NCBI GenBank assembly: GCA_004151065.3
Contig: NWUY0304438070.1
Coordinates: forward strand, 1 to 44,955
DNA length: 44,955 nt
Reading direction: 5' to 3'
DNA from: Larix sibirica
Lineage: Eukaryota; Streptophyta; Pinopsida; Pinales; Pinaceae
In this document: positions 12,348 to 23,445 of the stretch, in pieces
Layout of the letters: the number at the start of each line of letters is the position of its first letter
Position numbering within the stretch: position 1 is the first letter of the stretch
The notes under the pieces: generated by a model
The model's input: only the letters and a program-made list of their open reading frames with translations
Databases searched by the model: none
What the model was told of the DNA's origin: nothing
Made by a program: the position numbers and the translations under genes

Positions 12348-12861
12348 CTCTCTCTCAACCCATCCCATCTTCTCTTAGGATCAACCAATCTTCTCATCTA
12401 GCCATCAAACATATAAGAAACTCTCTTATATTACCTCACAGAAAAAAAGTAATATCTTCTCTTTCTCTCCTCAATTTAAAACTAAGATATGCTTGTCATG
12501 CTAACCTAAAGAGGAGTCATTACCTTCTTTTGCATTTTAGTTTCCTTTTAATAATTTATATGGTGATTGGTCAAGGTGGTACATTACAATAGCAGATCAG
12601 TATATATCTCTGCTCCCAATCTTCTGAGATCTATCCCTCTTGAAAGAGAATTGCCCTCTTTACACCAAAGGTCGATCTCTTCATCTTATAATTCTTTAAT
12701 ATTTATGGATCTTTTTACAACTACCCCCGAGAGGGAAGGAAAGATTCTAAAAGTAGTATGGGAAGGTAGTTGCGCCTATTTTTCTACTATATTCTTGGGA
12801 TAATGCCAGTTGTATGTTGCCACTATTATCCCTCGCTCGCCTGAGTTGCTGATGTCGAAGC
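12348..12861. other. Spacer between two broken coding relics
   Basis: Pyrimidine-rich (CTCTCTC, TTCTCTTT) AT-rich sequence. A 78-codon frame at 12567-12803 has no recognisable motif and is probably chance. No gene seen. Confidence 0.4.
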
Positions 12862-13801
12862 TTATGATGGAGGTGGGCCCTTTCTTGCAAATATAGATAG
12901 ATACTTCCATTCTCTACCTGTTGGATAATTGAACTCGGCCATATCTGCTGAGGTAATCTCTAACCTTGTGTATTGGTCATATGTGGGAGCAGAAATATTG
13001 TACAATACATTCTGGAGTTCTATATAAATTTGAAAAGAATCATACAATTTATCCACAATAGTCTGTCCTTTAAGGTTGCCTTGTACATCTTGAAACTTCT
13101 TATCATTATTCCTTTGTCTAAGCAGCATATTACTATCAATTTCCTGAGACAACAGGTACCCTCTTATTTCCAAAATGAAGGCAAGCCCTTCTTTAATAAT
13201 AAACCAAATTGACTTTGAAATGCTTTCGCATTCGTAGCTGTAGTAGTGCACAAAGCTTGGGCATTTTGTACCAGCTGCCTTTTATTGTGCACTCTTGTAG
13301 CATTCCTAATTATTGCTATCCTGTCTGTAACTCCTATAGTTCTAAACTCCTCCCATGTTCTAGAATTCAAAATTTTATAGCACTGTCAGCAACTTGGGGC
13401 TTCTCCCCCAACTCAACCCACAACTGATTTATTCTCTGCTGCACTTGGACAGCCAGAGCCTCTTCATATCTTATTTTTATGAAATGTTTCCAGGCCTGGA
13501 GAAGAAACTTCTTCTTCTTATCCCATATAACATGCCTTGCCCCAGCTAAATGTGTTTTGCCAGCTAGTTTACTAATGGCTTTATAAACTTCCTTCTGCAA
13601 TTGGGCCTTAGTAGTTTATGCTTCTGATATAAGCTGATCTCTTTCTTTAATCTGATCCTGCAGAATGGTTATCTGTTCCTCCTGAACTGAAATAGTCTTT
13701 TTAAGATATACCACCTCTACCGATGAGATCAAGAGAAATAAGAGGGAATCAGAGATGGAGTCCAGCGCCCTATTAGGAAAAACACCTACAAGAACAAGCA
13801 A
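12862..13801 (-). pseudogene. Decayed coiled-coil protein gene, unidentified
   Basis: Four minus-strand frames follow each other in a plausible N-to-C order: 13801-13616, 13600-13367, 13370-13164 and 13251-12862. Together they look like one gene of about 300 codons broken by a stop and frameshifts. The first piece has a heptad-like stretch (VYLKKTISVQEEQITILQDQ) expected to form a coiled coil. The second is basic and helical (KAISKLAGKTHLAGARH). The last is acidic and aromatic (MAEFNYPTGREWKYLSIF). I could not name the family. A Gag or capsid-type protein of a nuclear retroelement or endogenous pararetrovirus is possible from the coiled coil and the context, but unproved. Confidence 0.45.
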
Positions 13802-14400
13802 AGCCTACTATCTAGGGTGGGCCTCTTTATATATAATCCCCTTTTTCCAGCATTTGTTTCTCTTCCCATATTATTCAATCTCGTTATTGAGCAGGTGGGT
13901 GAGTGGGAATCTAGATAGATGGCTAAAGCGCTAACAAAAGTGAACAAGTTATTACGTTCTTAATGGGGTTTCCGAAAGCCAACTATGCCTCAATGAATCA
14001 GGCCCCCCAATAAGAAGCTGATTGGTTGCTCATTTATTGATCGGGAGCCAACTAACTGGACCCTGATCGATTGGGGGCTAATCCATCCATTCATCCACCT
14101 TTATCTCCTTTCTCTCATTACAACCCCATTTATTCTTATTTGCATGCATGGCTCCTATACTACTGAAGCTTCTCCTATTATTATTTAAAGGTAGTTGAAC
14201 CTGTTTCTTAACTTGAAGAAACATAATATCTGGGGCCAATGCCATTGCCCAGACTATCCATGACCAATAGATATTCTTTACTGCATTAGATAGCCAGGTT
14301 CAAAACAAACATCAAGGAAACGAATGAGGAGTATGATCATCGATAGCCGCTAGCTTCAAATGCCCCTATTATTATCACTTCCGCCCCTTATCATTTGAGT
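13802..14400. other. Non-coding spacer
   Basis: No frame, RNA or repeat of note. The composition returns from the AT-rich captured-looking sequence to the mixed organelle-like background at about 13900. Confidence 0.45.
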
Positions 14401-15900
14401 AAAGGGTGTCGTGGGGGCAGTTCGAATGAAGCAAGCCAGGGAACTGTATCTATAGAGGTGGCTATTAGGCAAAATTGATGAATTATGGCATGTCAAGGTA
14501 GTAGGATAAAGATTCTATATCCCACCCAGTGCTACTACCCCTTATTCCTGCCTGAAGCAACAATCAATAGGTGATAAGTAAGTAGGATGTTAAGGGGGTA
14601 AATATAGGTTGGTGAAGCAGGTAGTTTGTTATATTATAGGTAAACCAAAAGTTCAGGTACGAAGCTGAGTCTCAATAGGCAATAGTGCTATATCTACTAA
14701 TATTTTTAAAGCAAGTGTTGTCGCCCGTCCAATGTGAGGCAGTTAAAGTAAGAGAAAGGTTAGGTCGGTCACAATTTAAGTAAAAGTAATAAGTAGTTTC
14801 ATCTGATCCTGGGTTTCTATTTCTAGCTGTACCTCCAAAGCATTTATTAAAATGGTCTAGGGTTAACAGGTCTAGGTCTTCAGGTAACTATGCAGATGGG
14901 TAGTAAGAACAGTATCTATCTGGCCCGTCTCAACAAGAGAAGGTATAGTGATTAGTCAGGAAGCAATTAATTCAAGTGGTACATTCAAGTGGTACTAGGT
15001 AGACCAGGTCTATACTTTCAGGGTTGTCTTAATGACTCAATCGTATCTGTAAGCTCGTCCCCCCCGACAAGAAGATAAATAGTGAAACCCCTTATTCCTA
15101 AACCTCAAGCAAGTGGTTGTATGGAAGCCTGTCCAACAAGGCTCTATCTTCTCAGTGTGAAGCCCTCCCTTCCTTTCCATCCGTTCGATCTAATGCCATG
15201 GCAGGCACAGTAAATAAAGGTCGGTGAAGCAGGTGGGTAGTTGGTTGGTTTGTAAGCCCTTCCTTCCAATATTTGGGTATCCGGAGTCTGGTTGTAGTTC
15301 CTAAATCCAATAGGCGCGGAGCGACGCCACGATCCAATGGCTGCCCAACATTAAGAAATAAGCATATAAAAGGTTAATAGCAATGGTGTGCCTACCTCCT
15401 AAGATTCATAAAGCAAGTGTTCTAGGGCTACCAGGTGCTAGGTATTCCGGTGGGTAAAGAGGTTGTGTGTAAACAAGGGTAAGGGGTAAAGGGTTGTTCC
15501 TAGCATGCCTCCCCTACTTCGATTATTCCTGGCTGCATGGGTACCCGATCAGTAAGGTTGGGTGTCTCTAGGTGGGTAAAGTGGGTTGGTAGCAGGTCCT
15601 AAAATGAAAGGGGTAAGTAGGAGTCCTCCTGGCCAGTGGTTTCTAATTCCTAAATTGTATCCTATCCTGAGCTCGGCCGGAAGAATAGGTCATAGCACGG
15701 TACCCAGCAGATTCATTTAGTAAGTGTTCTGTAAGCTAATGAATGCTGTCTGAAGCCCGCCCGTGACCAATGCTCTATTTAAAGCCTGTACAACGATGCT
15801 ATCTCTCTATGTAAAGCCCTTCCTTCCATCTCTATCTGTCTGATACGCTGTAAGTCTAAGTAAGGCAGGCAGTAAGTAAAGGTAAGAGTAGATAAAATGT
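14401..15900 (+). repeat. Second field of CATGCCATCC and AAGCAAGTGT repeats
   Basis: A diverged CATGCCATCC-type copy runs from about 14780 to 14880 (AGTAGTTTCATCTGATCCTG, CTAGCTGTACCTCC, TGGTCTAGGG, GTCTTCAGGT). AAGCAAGTGT-type copies lie at 14708-14730 (AAAGCAAGTGTTGTCGCCCG), 15102-15118, 15411-15450 and 15712-15760. A 13-bp direct repeat ATTCAAGTGGTAC lies near 14970-14995. The 15152-15337 minus frame is a chance frame over these repeats. Confidence 0.6.
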
Positions 15901-16932
15901 GAAATATCAATTTTATGTGTTCTTGGGAAATCAAAAATTGAAATCCTAGCTACTCAATTATTACCGTATGAATTATGGGTTTTACTCTCTGTTAAAAAGG
16001 AAGAATTTCACGCCCAGATAATAATACTGTAGCGTAGTTTACCCATAACCCGTATCGAAAACAGATGCAGTTACATGTACGGATCCAAATGCAGATCCAG
16101 ATTGAGTTCGAGCAGATCGAGATCGAGTTCCTGTCCTATAGCGAATTGTTTACCTTTCTTAAGTAACTAAGCTAGCAGCACCCGTAATAGCAGTATCCAT
16201 AGCAGTGGTTGAAGAACAGATAGCAAGGCAAGGCAGCGGACAGGCACACAGTAAGGGGGGCTGCGCCATCCATACCCACGGATAGAGCCCATCCCAAGGT
16301 AAGACAATCCAGGACCAGCAACGGTGATAGAGGCAAAGGTAGCCTCAGGACCAGTTTAAAGGCACACTAGTGGCATTTTCTCTTATTGAAGAAGGATCTG
16401 TTGATTAAGCTCCAAGTGCAGATTCACCAGCAGATGATCCCGTTGCATTGTTAGACGCGGATCTTTTGGAAAAGTGTGCATTTGCTTAGTTTGCTTTTAT
16501 TGCATTAATTTTGATTTGAAAAGAGAATATGTACGTTTCCATCCGGCCCTGATAAGAGAAGAGTTGTTAGTAGCAGTACCAAGTAAGCGATTCATGAAGC
16601 AAGTGGGTATAGTTCGAACATATGTTTACTCGGAAACGAGGAGGTAGGTTCAGTTCCCGGGACGGGTTTACGGGACGGAACATCCACAGTTAACAACAGC
16701 GCACAGTTAAACAAAAATCCACCGTTAACCTTCAGCAGACCGCCAGTTACACTTACCTGCTATCGAGATTGCTGCTTGCTGGCTTTACGAATCCACACGT
16801 TCAATCCGCATTACACAGGCCGCATTACCATTATTCTCGCATCCCCCAGTACGCCATTCAAGCCGCATTAACCATTCCCCAATCCCCATCCCGTCTTGAA
16901 ACAGGCACCCAGGCTAGCTAGGTTGGTCGCGG
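15901..16932 (+). other. Start of Val/Asp/Pro-rich field and CCGCATTA cluster
   Basis: From about 16068 the plus strand reads as coding-like dipeptides built from GATCCA, GATCGA and GTTCC hexamers (CTDPNADPD, stop, VRADRDRVPVL, stop). It is followed by KLAAPVIAVSIAVVEEQIAR. Stops interrupt it every 10-30 codons and I recognise no family. At 16810-16890 the word CCGCATTA recurs three times, and it reappears at about 26484 and 26499. CAGTTAA words cluster at 16685-16755. No intact gene. Confidence 0.45.
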
Positions 16933-17022
16933 GTCGATCCGAAAAACCTTCTCAACCACGTGTTTTATAAACGCTACGCCCCTCGTGTTTCGGGGTTATT
17001 CTAATTTCCCACCGGGGTCTCA
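16933..17022 (+). repeat. VDPKNL-family repeat, copy A
   Basis: One of seven diverged copies of a roughly 90-bp element. It runs from GTCGATCCGAAAAACCTTC to CACCGGGGTCT. The plus frame reads VDPKNLLNHVFYKRYAPRVS, then GLF, a stop, and FPTGV. The same frame can be followed in the other copies (see 17105, 28650, 28832, 33083, 33465, 33748). The family name is mine; its origin is unknown. Confidence 0.65.
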
Positions 17023-17104
17023 AACTTTGTATTTGGTATAGGGAAATCGATGAATTAGAGCTACTTCGTTCCTCAAGCAATATATAAAAAGCCATGCCGG
17101 TCCA

Positions 17105-17191
17105 GTTGATCCCAAAAAGCTTCACCAGACTTTTTTTATAAATAGAAACCAGAGTTTTTCGTGGTTCCGAAGCATCATATTAACCCGGGTT
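17105..17191 (+). repeat. VDPKNL-family repeat, copy G
   Basis: Lies 170 bp after copy A on the same strand. The plus frame is open and reads VDPKKLHQTFFINRNQSFSW, then FRSIILTRV. It aligns with copy A residue by residue at VDPK-L, F and the final RV/GV region. The two look like an old local duplication. Confidence 0.5.
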
Positions 17192-17199
17192 CAATAAGT

Positions 17200-17799
17200 C
17201 GCGGTTTGATTAAGTTAAATAGCTTCCAGCATTAAGGGGATTCCTTTCTTTCAATCAGACCAGGGGGTGCAGCATAACGCGAGGTGCGCAGCAGTGAGGT
17301 GACTAACTCTATTCATTCATAGTAGGTAAGATAAACATATTAATCATGTAGGCTTGTAAAAGTTCATACAACTGTTCATAGTGCCAACCCAAGTAGTAAA
17401 TCTAAGAAGGTAGTATCTCCAGGTGGGTGGGTAGCATAAAAAGGGAAAGGAAGGTAACTTTTCCTAGCCAGTGGGTGCCCGCAAATGTTTGATGAATCAT
17501 ATAATCAAGGCTCGGCCGGACCAGAAGATAATAGGAAGAATCAGTAAGGGTAAAGAGTCAATATACTAGTGCCCTACCCCTGCATTCCTTCCTGGCTAAA
17601 GCAATAGGTTGGGCAACACTCAACTCAACTCATAGGTTGTTGGGTGAAGGCAGTAAGATAAGGGTGAGGGACGAAGTGATCCGGTCCTTATAAGATAAGA
17701 TAATAGGCAGTACCCACCAAGTAAGCAATTATCCTATATAACTTTTGGATTTTCTATAGCTTTTATCGGAACACCCACCAGATAGATCAATATATTATA
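17200..17799. other. Non-coding block with weak repeat remnants
   Basis: Short AGGTGGGTGGGTAG and AAGTAGTAAATCTAAG words near 17375-17430 and CACCAAGTAAGC near 17715 resemble edges of the repeat arrays. A CAACTCAACTCAT run lies near 17615. No gene seen. Confidence 0.4.
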
Positions 17800-18215
17800 A
17801 TGCCGGAGCATACCTTAGAAAAACAGCAGGCAATGACGAAATAAAAGTGGATAGAGCACTTTTTGGAACGCATGCAGATTATAGAAAAGAAGTTATAGTA
17901 AAAGGGGATCCCAGAAGATTTCGGGGTACGTGTAACGATCTGTCGTGTGTTATTCGGCAGTGTTGGTTATTATCGTTATAAAGATGACGCGATCGAAACG
18001 AATCTACGTGTAGGCGTCGTGGTTGCTTCTAATCCGTCCGAGTCATATCGTATGAATAATGCATCATATATTAAGTAAAATGACCAATGATGCCGGAAAC
18101 CTACTTAGGTTCAGTAGTAACCAAGGTGGAAAATGGAGAACCAGTGGCCGGATCGAATCTCATGTTCCATTACAATAGTACTACTTCCCCATTGACTCAG
18201 AAGCACGAGAGCTAG
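17800..18215 (+). pseudogene. Decayed coding sequence, unidentified
   Basis: From an ATG at 17800 the frame runs to TAA at 18076 with internal stops at 17842, 17896 and 17899. It reads MPEHTLEKQQAMTK, stop, KWIEHFLERMQIIEKKL, two stops, then 58 open codons starting KGIPEDFGVRVTICRV and containing VGYYRYKDDAIETNLRVGVV. A second frame opens at the double ATG at 18087 (MMPETYLGSVVTKVENGEPV) and stops at 18213. The composition is that of a soluble globular protein. The WIEHFLERMQIIEKKL region vaguely recalls retroelement Gag helices, but I cannot assign a family. Confidence 0.3.
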
Positions 18216-18434
18216 TATTTGAGCGAATAGCATCCTTTCTGATCGAATTCCATAACTCGCAGCTACAGTAAAGTAAAAACCAATTGCTATATCCTCGGTG
18301 CCTACTTACCGTGTTTAGGCGTCAAAGAGAAAGTGAGTTAATGCATCTTTTTGTACGATTGTAGCATGTCTTTCGTATTGGTTCCTGCCGAACCTATGTG
18401 CAGATTTCATGTCGTAGTGATTCCTTACCCTTTT

Positions 18435-18497
18435 CGTAGTTATTTGTGCGTGCTTCGTAGCAATTTGTGCATGCTTCATAGTGATTTATGCAGCCTT
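18435..18497 (+). repeat. 21-bp tandem repeat, three units
   Basis: Three consecutive 21-bp units of the type CGTAGNNATTTGTGCNTGCTT at 18435-18455, 18456-18476 and 18477-18497. A more diverged unit (CGTAGTGATTCCTTACCC) precedes them at about 18413. Units differ by a few substitutions, so the array is not recent. Confidence 0.8.
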
Positions 18498-18499
18498 CC

Positions 18500-19142
18500 G
18501 TAGACCTTGCATATTTATTTCATGCTATTTATACATTTTACCTAACGAATAGTGTTGACCGTCTCCACTACCCTTTATTCCCCGTTTCAACTTTTTTAGG
18601 CCGGATCGATTTGTACTTTATTCTGGTAAATGCGCAGAAATCGTCCGAAAAATTGAATTAATCAGCAAACAAATCGTACGAAAGAACAGGAGGCATCGAT
18701 GCGTTACTGAATGCGTTACGTTTGTCAATTTGCAGAAATCGTCAGTGTACATTACATAAGATCCACTTAGACCATCTCGATTTGAATTGGGAACAGTAAA
18801 AAAGAAATAAGCAAAGGTAAAGGCAGGAGCAATAGTAGTTGGTTTGCCTTAGGAAGCCTTTGGTTTCACTCATCAAAAGTATGACCCGGCAGGAGCTATG
18901 CTAAGGAAAGTAATAACCTTTTAGTTCCTTATTCTTCGTCAAAAGGCTATTACTTAGCGCAGCCAAGAGAAGCTGCCCACCTCGGTTCAGTCCTCCAGTT
19001 AGTGGATATGCGTTCCAGTTATTGCTGTTAGGTCAAAGCACATTATAAAGATATCTATGCCCCGTTCCAAAGAGTAAGATGGAGTTTTCCGGGTTATTTC
19101 ACATTGCCCTACCACCCTTTTCCGACTTTTTGCACATTGGGC
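18500..19142. other. Non-coding block, weakly coding-like in places
   Basis: The plus strand has stop-free stretches of 30-50 codons, for example around 18540-18650 and 18665-18800, but no recognisable motif. The minus frame at 18999-19289 is a shadow of the Asp/Arg/Pro-rich stretch that follows. Confidence 0.35.
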
Positions 19143-19561
19143 CGAAGGCACATTCCACGGGCGTAGTTGAAGTTCCTGATCGAGACCCAGAAGTTTATCC
19201 AGTACTAGTTTATCTGGCACCAGTAGATTCAGTTGATCGAGAACGAGACCTAGTTTAGACTGTTCGGGATCGAGATGAAAAGTATGCATTTCGGGGTCGT
19301 GATTAAGTCTTTATAGAGCGAGATGAGTAATATAATGCTAGGGAGAAAAAGTCAGATTTGAAATATCCAGTTCATCGTGATAGAGATTATTATGTTAAAG
19401 ATTGAGAGTCAGCCCTTCGTGCTCGTGATTCCATTGGTGGAAATTACATATCTCCACTTAGACCTTATGATCGTGGTCCAGACCTTCGTGATCCAGATAC
19501 TTACCTTTGTGATCGAGACTATTATTTTTACATGCATGGAAGCACCCTAATAAATAAATAA
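19143..19561 (+). pseudogene. Asp/Arg/Pro/Tyr-rich coding-like relic
   Basis: One frame of about 139 codons has only four internal stops. It starts around AHSTGVVEVPDRDPEVYPVL and has repeated Asp-Arg and Arg-Asp pairs (VDRERD, VRDRDEKYAF, HRDRDYYVKD). It ends near PLRPYDRGPDLRDPDTYL and DRDYYFYMHG before TAA. RD-rich low complexity of this kind occurs in nuclear RNA-binding proteins, but I see no RNA-recognition motif and cannot assign it. It could instead be a degenerate hexamer repeat (GATCGA, GATCCA) with accidental reading frame. Not expressed as it stands. Confidence 0.35.
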
Positions 19562-19702
19562 GAATAACCATCATAGGCAAAGACATGGGCATATATGGTA
19601 TAAGAACCGAGTTAGGTGGTTTACCCAGCAGCAGTAACAGAGGAAGAGGTCTAAAAACAAGCAGCAAAGCAAGCATCTAACAGTTCGAGTCTAATTTTCA
19701 TA

Positions 19703-19797
19703 TCCATAATACCAGTTGGAGTAAAAGTAGCAGTTCTAGATCCTACAGCCCTTGACGCAGCATATGTATATGAGCCAGTCGAGTCAGTTGGTTCTGT
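19703..19797 (+). pseudogene. Val/Asp-rich coding-like fragment
   Basis: Thirty-one open codons reading PVGVKVAVLDPTALDAAYVY, then EPVESVGSVVVG, ending at a stop. No ATG. Member of the Val/Pro/Asp/Tyr-rich family by composition and codon pattern. Confidence 0.3.
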
Positions 19798-20222
19798 AGT
19801 TGTTGGTTAAGCTGTTGGAGTAGATAAGGTTGGACTTAACAAGATCATCAGTTGTCAACTACTAGCTCTCGACCGGGAAGGTATACTAGCTCTTACCACC
19901 TATGTCTCTGTATGGCTGGATGTATATTCTGTTAGATGGCGGTAGCCCTTTGATTCCCTACTCCTGTTCTTGCTCTTGTAGTTGCTGTTCCAGTGCTTGC
20001 TTTTTTAGAGTCCGATGCTCGTGGTTGAGATTCTGACTTGAAAGGTTTAAAGCCAGCAGGAGAGGCATAGGTGGTAGAAGCAAAGGTATAAGCACCACTA
20101 CCAGCACCCCTTCCTGTTCCAGATGCAGCAGTTCCGTCTCCGGTCCGAATGCCCACCGGTGAACACCTACCATACAGTCCAAGACGCAATGCCTATCATT
20201 CATTCACAAAAGTACAAGCGCT

Positions 20223-20669
20223 ACGGAAGCCCAGAAAAGCAAGCATGTCCAAAGTGATGCGCTTATAGGATCTGCAGTTTATTATGCATCAGTATTTTAA
20301 GCAGAAGATTCACCAGCAGCAGATCTAGATCCAGGTGGAGATCTAAAGCGAGTAGTTTACCGAGTCATTTATTCATAACCACCCATCGCATGTGCATTTT
20401 CTCGAGATGAAGAACCTAATTCCCTAGATGAAGAGCCGGGTGTTCAGAGGTAATATTATTATGTTCCAGATTAATACCCCAATGTTCCAAATCGAGATCC
20501 ATAACCTGTTCCAAAGCTAGTTTATGACCCAGTTGTTATTGTTCCACCAGCAGAGACAGATCGAGATGCATATCCATATTAGCTAGTTCCGGAACCCGTT
20601 TATCTTGTTGTTTACTTTTATGCGCCAGTTCCTGCTTTCCTGCCATCACTTTGACCAGATTCCCGTTAG
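20223..20669 (+). pseudogene. Long Val/Pro/Asp/Tyr-rich coding-like relic
   Basis: One frame of about 149 codons carries seven internal stops and keeps a consistent composition throughout. Segments include ALIGSAVYYASVF, AEDSPAADLDPGGDLKRVVY, FSRDEEPNSLDEEPG, YPNVPNRDP, KLVYDPVVIVPPAETDRDAY and LVPEPVYLVVYFYAPVPAF. Frame is not lost, so decay is by substitution only. I recognise no family; proline/valine repeats suggest a structural or low-complexity protein, or a hexamer-like repeat. The minus frames at 19932-20203 and 20536-20784 are shadows of this field. Confidence 0.35.
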
Positions 20670-22110
20670 CAGCATATCCTGTTCCAGATTCGTCAGTTGT
20701 GGATTCATAGCGAGCAGACTCACCAGCATCAAAGCCATAAACAGAGTAAGTAGCTTCATATTGCTCCCTTAGGCCCCTCGTCATGAGGAAGAAAGCGAGG
20801 TGCTGGACTGCCTATATCCCACCAATTCGCCTGTAAAAAAATGTATCTATAGCCTAAAGAGCTTGTCGAAAACGCACCCATAGTAAGTAAAAATACCAGC
20901 TCCAATTAAGCATCATCCCAAAGGCACTCAGAAGTAGGAACAATCGCTCATGAATAACAATGATTATGATCATGTTGGAAAACCACCTAAATGGAAAACA
21001 GAAAATAGAAACTGCAGTTTACCCCGTACCATAGGTCCAGTAGGCGTAAATAGCGTTTACAGTTTGGTAGTCGTGCCACCCCATCCATGCCTTAAATACA
21101 CCAAAAGCTATAGGTGAGAAAGGCAAAACGGAGAGCAAGTAAGCTCATATAATTTAGGCAATAGGCCCTTAAGAACGGAGCACTACGAATGACTATGAAA
21201 TGTTGTGCATTCTACCAATGACTTGAGTGGGACCGGTCACGAGTGTAGGACGTAGGCTTTTTATAACTGAATAGCTGGGACCTTTTATCAGGAATAAGTA
21301 AAGACATAGGAAACAGAAGCAAAGGTCGGAGCAGATCATTGATAACCAAAATAAGTTTATCCAGCAATAGGGGGTAAAAAAAAGGGAAAAGCAACCAAGG
21401 CGGGAAGGGGCGGGAAATACAGGAGTATATAGCCAAGGCGGAAACAGCACCAGTTTCTCTTATTGACCCAAAACTGGTTTTGGATCCATATCCATAAAAT
21501 CCAATTTCTTATCCATATGCATATCCATAGTCATCAGTTACAGAGTCCTCAGTAGCCACCCCTGTTATTAGCCCTCGGGAACAGATCCAATTCTAGATTT
21601 AGAGCCAGACCCAAATACATATGCTGTAGAGCAAGTAGAGAAAAATGCATATCCCGTTCCGTAGCTAGCTGATTGAGTTTACCCGGCAGTATATACAGTT
21701 TACCAAGTTGAGTCAGTTTATTCAGTTTATTAGCCAGTTGATCCTTAGCAGCATAAATAGCAGCTAGAACGGAGCCAGTTGATCAAGTTGAGTAAGCAGC
21801 ATTTTAGCTAGTTGGAGAGCCTATTTCATTTCTAGATCTGGAGCCTCCCATAAATACATATCCAGTAATGGTTGACCCGGTATCAGTGACAGAAAAAGCA
21901 TAGTCAGTAGCATCCCTTCTGGATCGAGAGATTGTTCCGGAGCCATAAGCGAGTTACCTTCGTAGAAGCAAAGACAACAGAGGCTAAGGCATAAGAGGCA
22001 GAGATACGCACAGAGCCAATTTCATATCTTTGAAACCCAACTGCATCCTCACTATAACCATAAGCAATAAAAGCTTAGTAACCATCACCGTCTCATCCAG
22101 TTCCAGTTGA
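20670..22110 (+). other. Continuation of Val/Pro/Asp/Tyr-rich field
   Basis: Short coding-like stretches continue on the plus strand with frame changes. Near 21480 there are GATCCATATCCAT words. At about 21612-21740 it reads DPNTYAVEQVEKNAYPVP, then VYPAVYTVYQVESVYSVY. At about 21803-21950 it reads LVGEPISFLDLEPPINTYPV, then DPVSVTEKA. Stops occur every 10-40 codons. The minus frames at 21193-21450 are shadows. No intact gene or RNA seen. Confidence 0.35.
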
Positions 22111-22322
22111 ACCCATAATATAAAGGTTGACCCAGCAGCTAGGGTAGCTATCTACCCAGCAACAGATTCAATTCCGGGTGCAAGGGCCACGGTTGTTCCA
22201 GCAGTTGAAGCACCAATAGCACTAGTGAAGGTAGGCCACAACAGCTTTAGTGATGTTCCAGGATGTGATGTTTCGGGAATTGGTCCTAGATTGGTGTGGC
22301 TATATTTGGATATGTGGTCCTA
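22111..22322 (+). pseudogene. Ala/Val/Pro-rich open frame without start codon
   Basis: About 70 stop-free codons, lacking any usable ATG. It reads VDPAARVAIYPATDSIPGAR, then ATVVPAVEAPIALVKVGHNS, and ends near GPRLVWLYLDMW before TAG. This is the longest uninterrupted member of the Val/Pro/Asp family. The family is unknown. Confidence 0.3.
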
Positions 22323-23283
22323 GCGGAGGATTTGAAGCTCCTTAGCCGACAGTAGCAGAGGTGGAGATAGGAGAAGCTTGGGTGGAGGGAAAGGAAGGGA
22401 AAGCACTGAACTATTTTTTATTCAGGGAAGACCACTTACCCTTAACCAAAGGGACATTTGGTCAGTGTAGATACCTCTAATGTGCTAGACTGGGATTTCA
22501 CCACCCAACTGCCACTCCCATGTGGACAAGGATTTCATCACCTTGCCAAACACTCCTCTGGCAATTTTGTTTCCTCGTGTATCATGCACTCTTGGGTTGA
22601 TTGTTAGAGTTTGTTCGTAATTTGCTTGTTTTCTTTCTAGCATTGCTTGAGTTTGCTTGTTCATATTGCTTGGTAGCTAGTCTTTACATCTTATTTTAGC
22701 TCAATTTTCTTTTCAAAATAAAAGTCATTAGTAAATCCCCATAGATAGCTTTTGGGCACCGAGCAGAAGTAAAATAAACCTATACTTTTTGGTTATGCAT
22801 ACTTGGATGAGGCCCTCATGTACGGACACATTTTCATTTATATAGAGGGACACCCAGTAGGTTTGTTTAAAAAGCCCACCTGTAGGAAGCCTATATGGTA
22901 ATTTCATCATCCCAAGCCACTGCGTTCTCTAGTGTAGGGGAGCGGATCATTAATGCCCCCAAGATACCTTTTAACGACAAGGTAGTAAGTGCTGGGAGGT
23001 AATGACCCAGCTACATGTAAAAGGAAGGTCTAGAATTCGTAGTAATCCCAACCTTGTATAGGTTCCCGTGTTTTTTCTTTCTAGGTTAAGCATATAGGTT
23101 GCATTTTCACATATTTGCTCGCATTTGTAGCCCATGCACACACTTAAAATACATAAAACACATTTCCACTTTTTATTTCTCTTATTTTACTTTCACCTTG
23201 ACTTTACACACACCCGAGTGGTCAATTGAGTCCATCACTTTTGTGACAATGCTCTCCCACTCTATCATTGAGCCTCTACTTGA
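22323..23283. other. AT-rich, nuclear-looking block
   Basis: The base composition and style change at about 22350 to TTTGCTTG and TTTCTTTC-rich sequence. It reads like captured nuclear DNA that continues to the Gag fragment at 24 kb. A 30-codon plus-strand stretch at 22896-22990 (SSSQATAFSSVGERIINAPK) is coding-like. Nothing identifiable. Confidence 0.35.
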
Positions 23284-23445
23284 GCTTTTTCATCTCATTC
23301 AGCCTCCGTTTACCTGAGCAATATTACTTGGCCACATAATCCATACCTTCAGGAGTGGGCCGCTTATAGTGAGAGGGTTAAGGCAATACCTCCTCCCAGT
23401 GATGCTATAGGTGTGCAAGTATTATATGATCCCACGAGTGTTTAG
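23284..23445 (+). pseudogene. Coding-like fragment, unidentified
   Basis: Fifty-three stop-free codons without ATG. They read SASVYLSNITWPHNPYLQEW, then AAYSERVKAIPPPSDAIGVQ, then VLYDPTSV before TAG. The Trp-Pro-His-x-Pro and Glu-Trp-Ala pattern looks like a real protein rather than repeat DNA. It may be part of a retroelement Gag, given the Gag relic 600 bp further on, but I cannot confirm it. Confidence 0.3.

Noticed and set aside
16560-16660. Possible tRNA from GGTTCAGTTCCC at about 16648
   Set aside because: The T-arm-like word is there but I could not find a matching acceptor stem, D-arm or anticodon arm upstream.
17800-20669. Idea that stops in the coding-like frames are restored by U-to-C RNA editing
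   Set aside because: Changing the first T to C turns every stop codon into Gln or Arg, so any frame can be restored this way. In the Ty3 relics, where the original residue can be judged, stops also replace Trp and probably other codons. No independent support.
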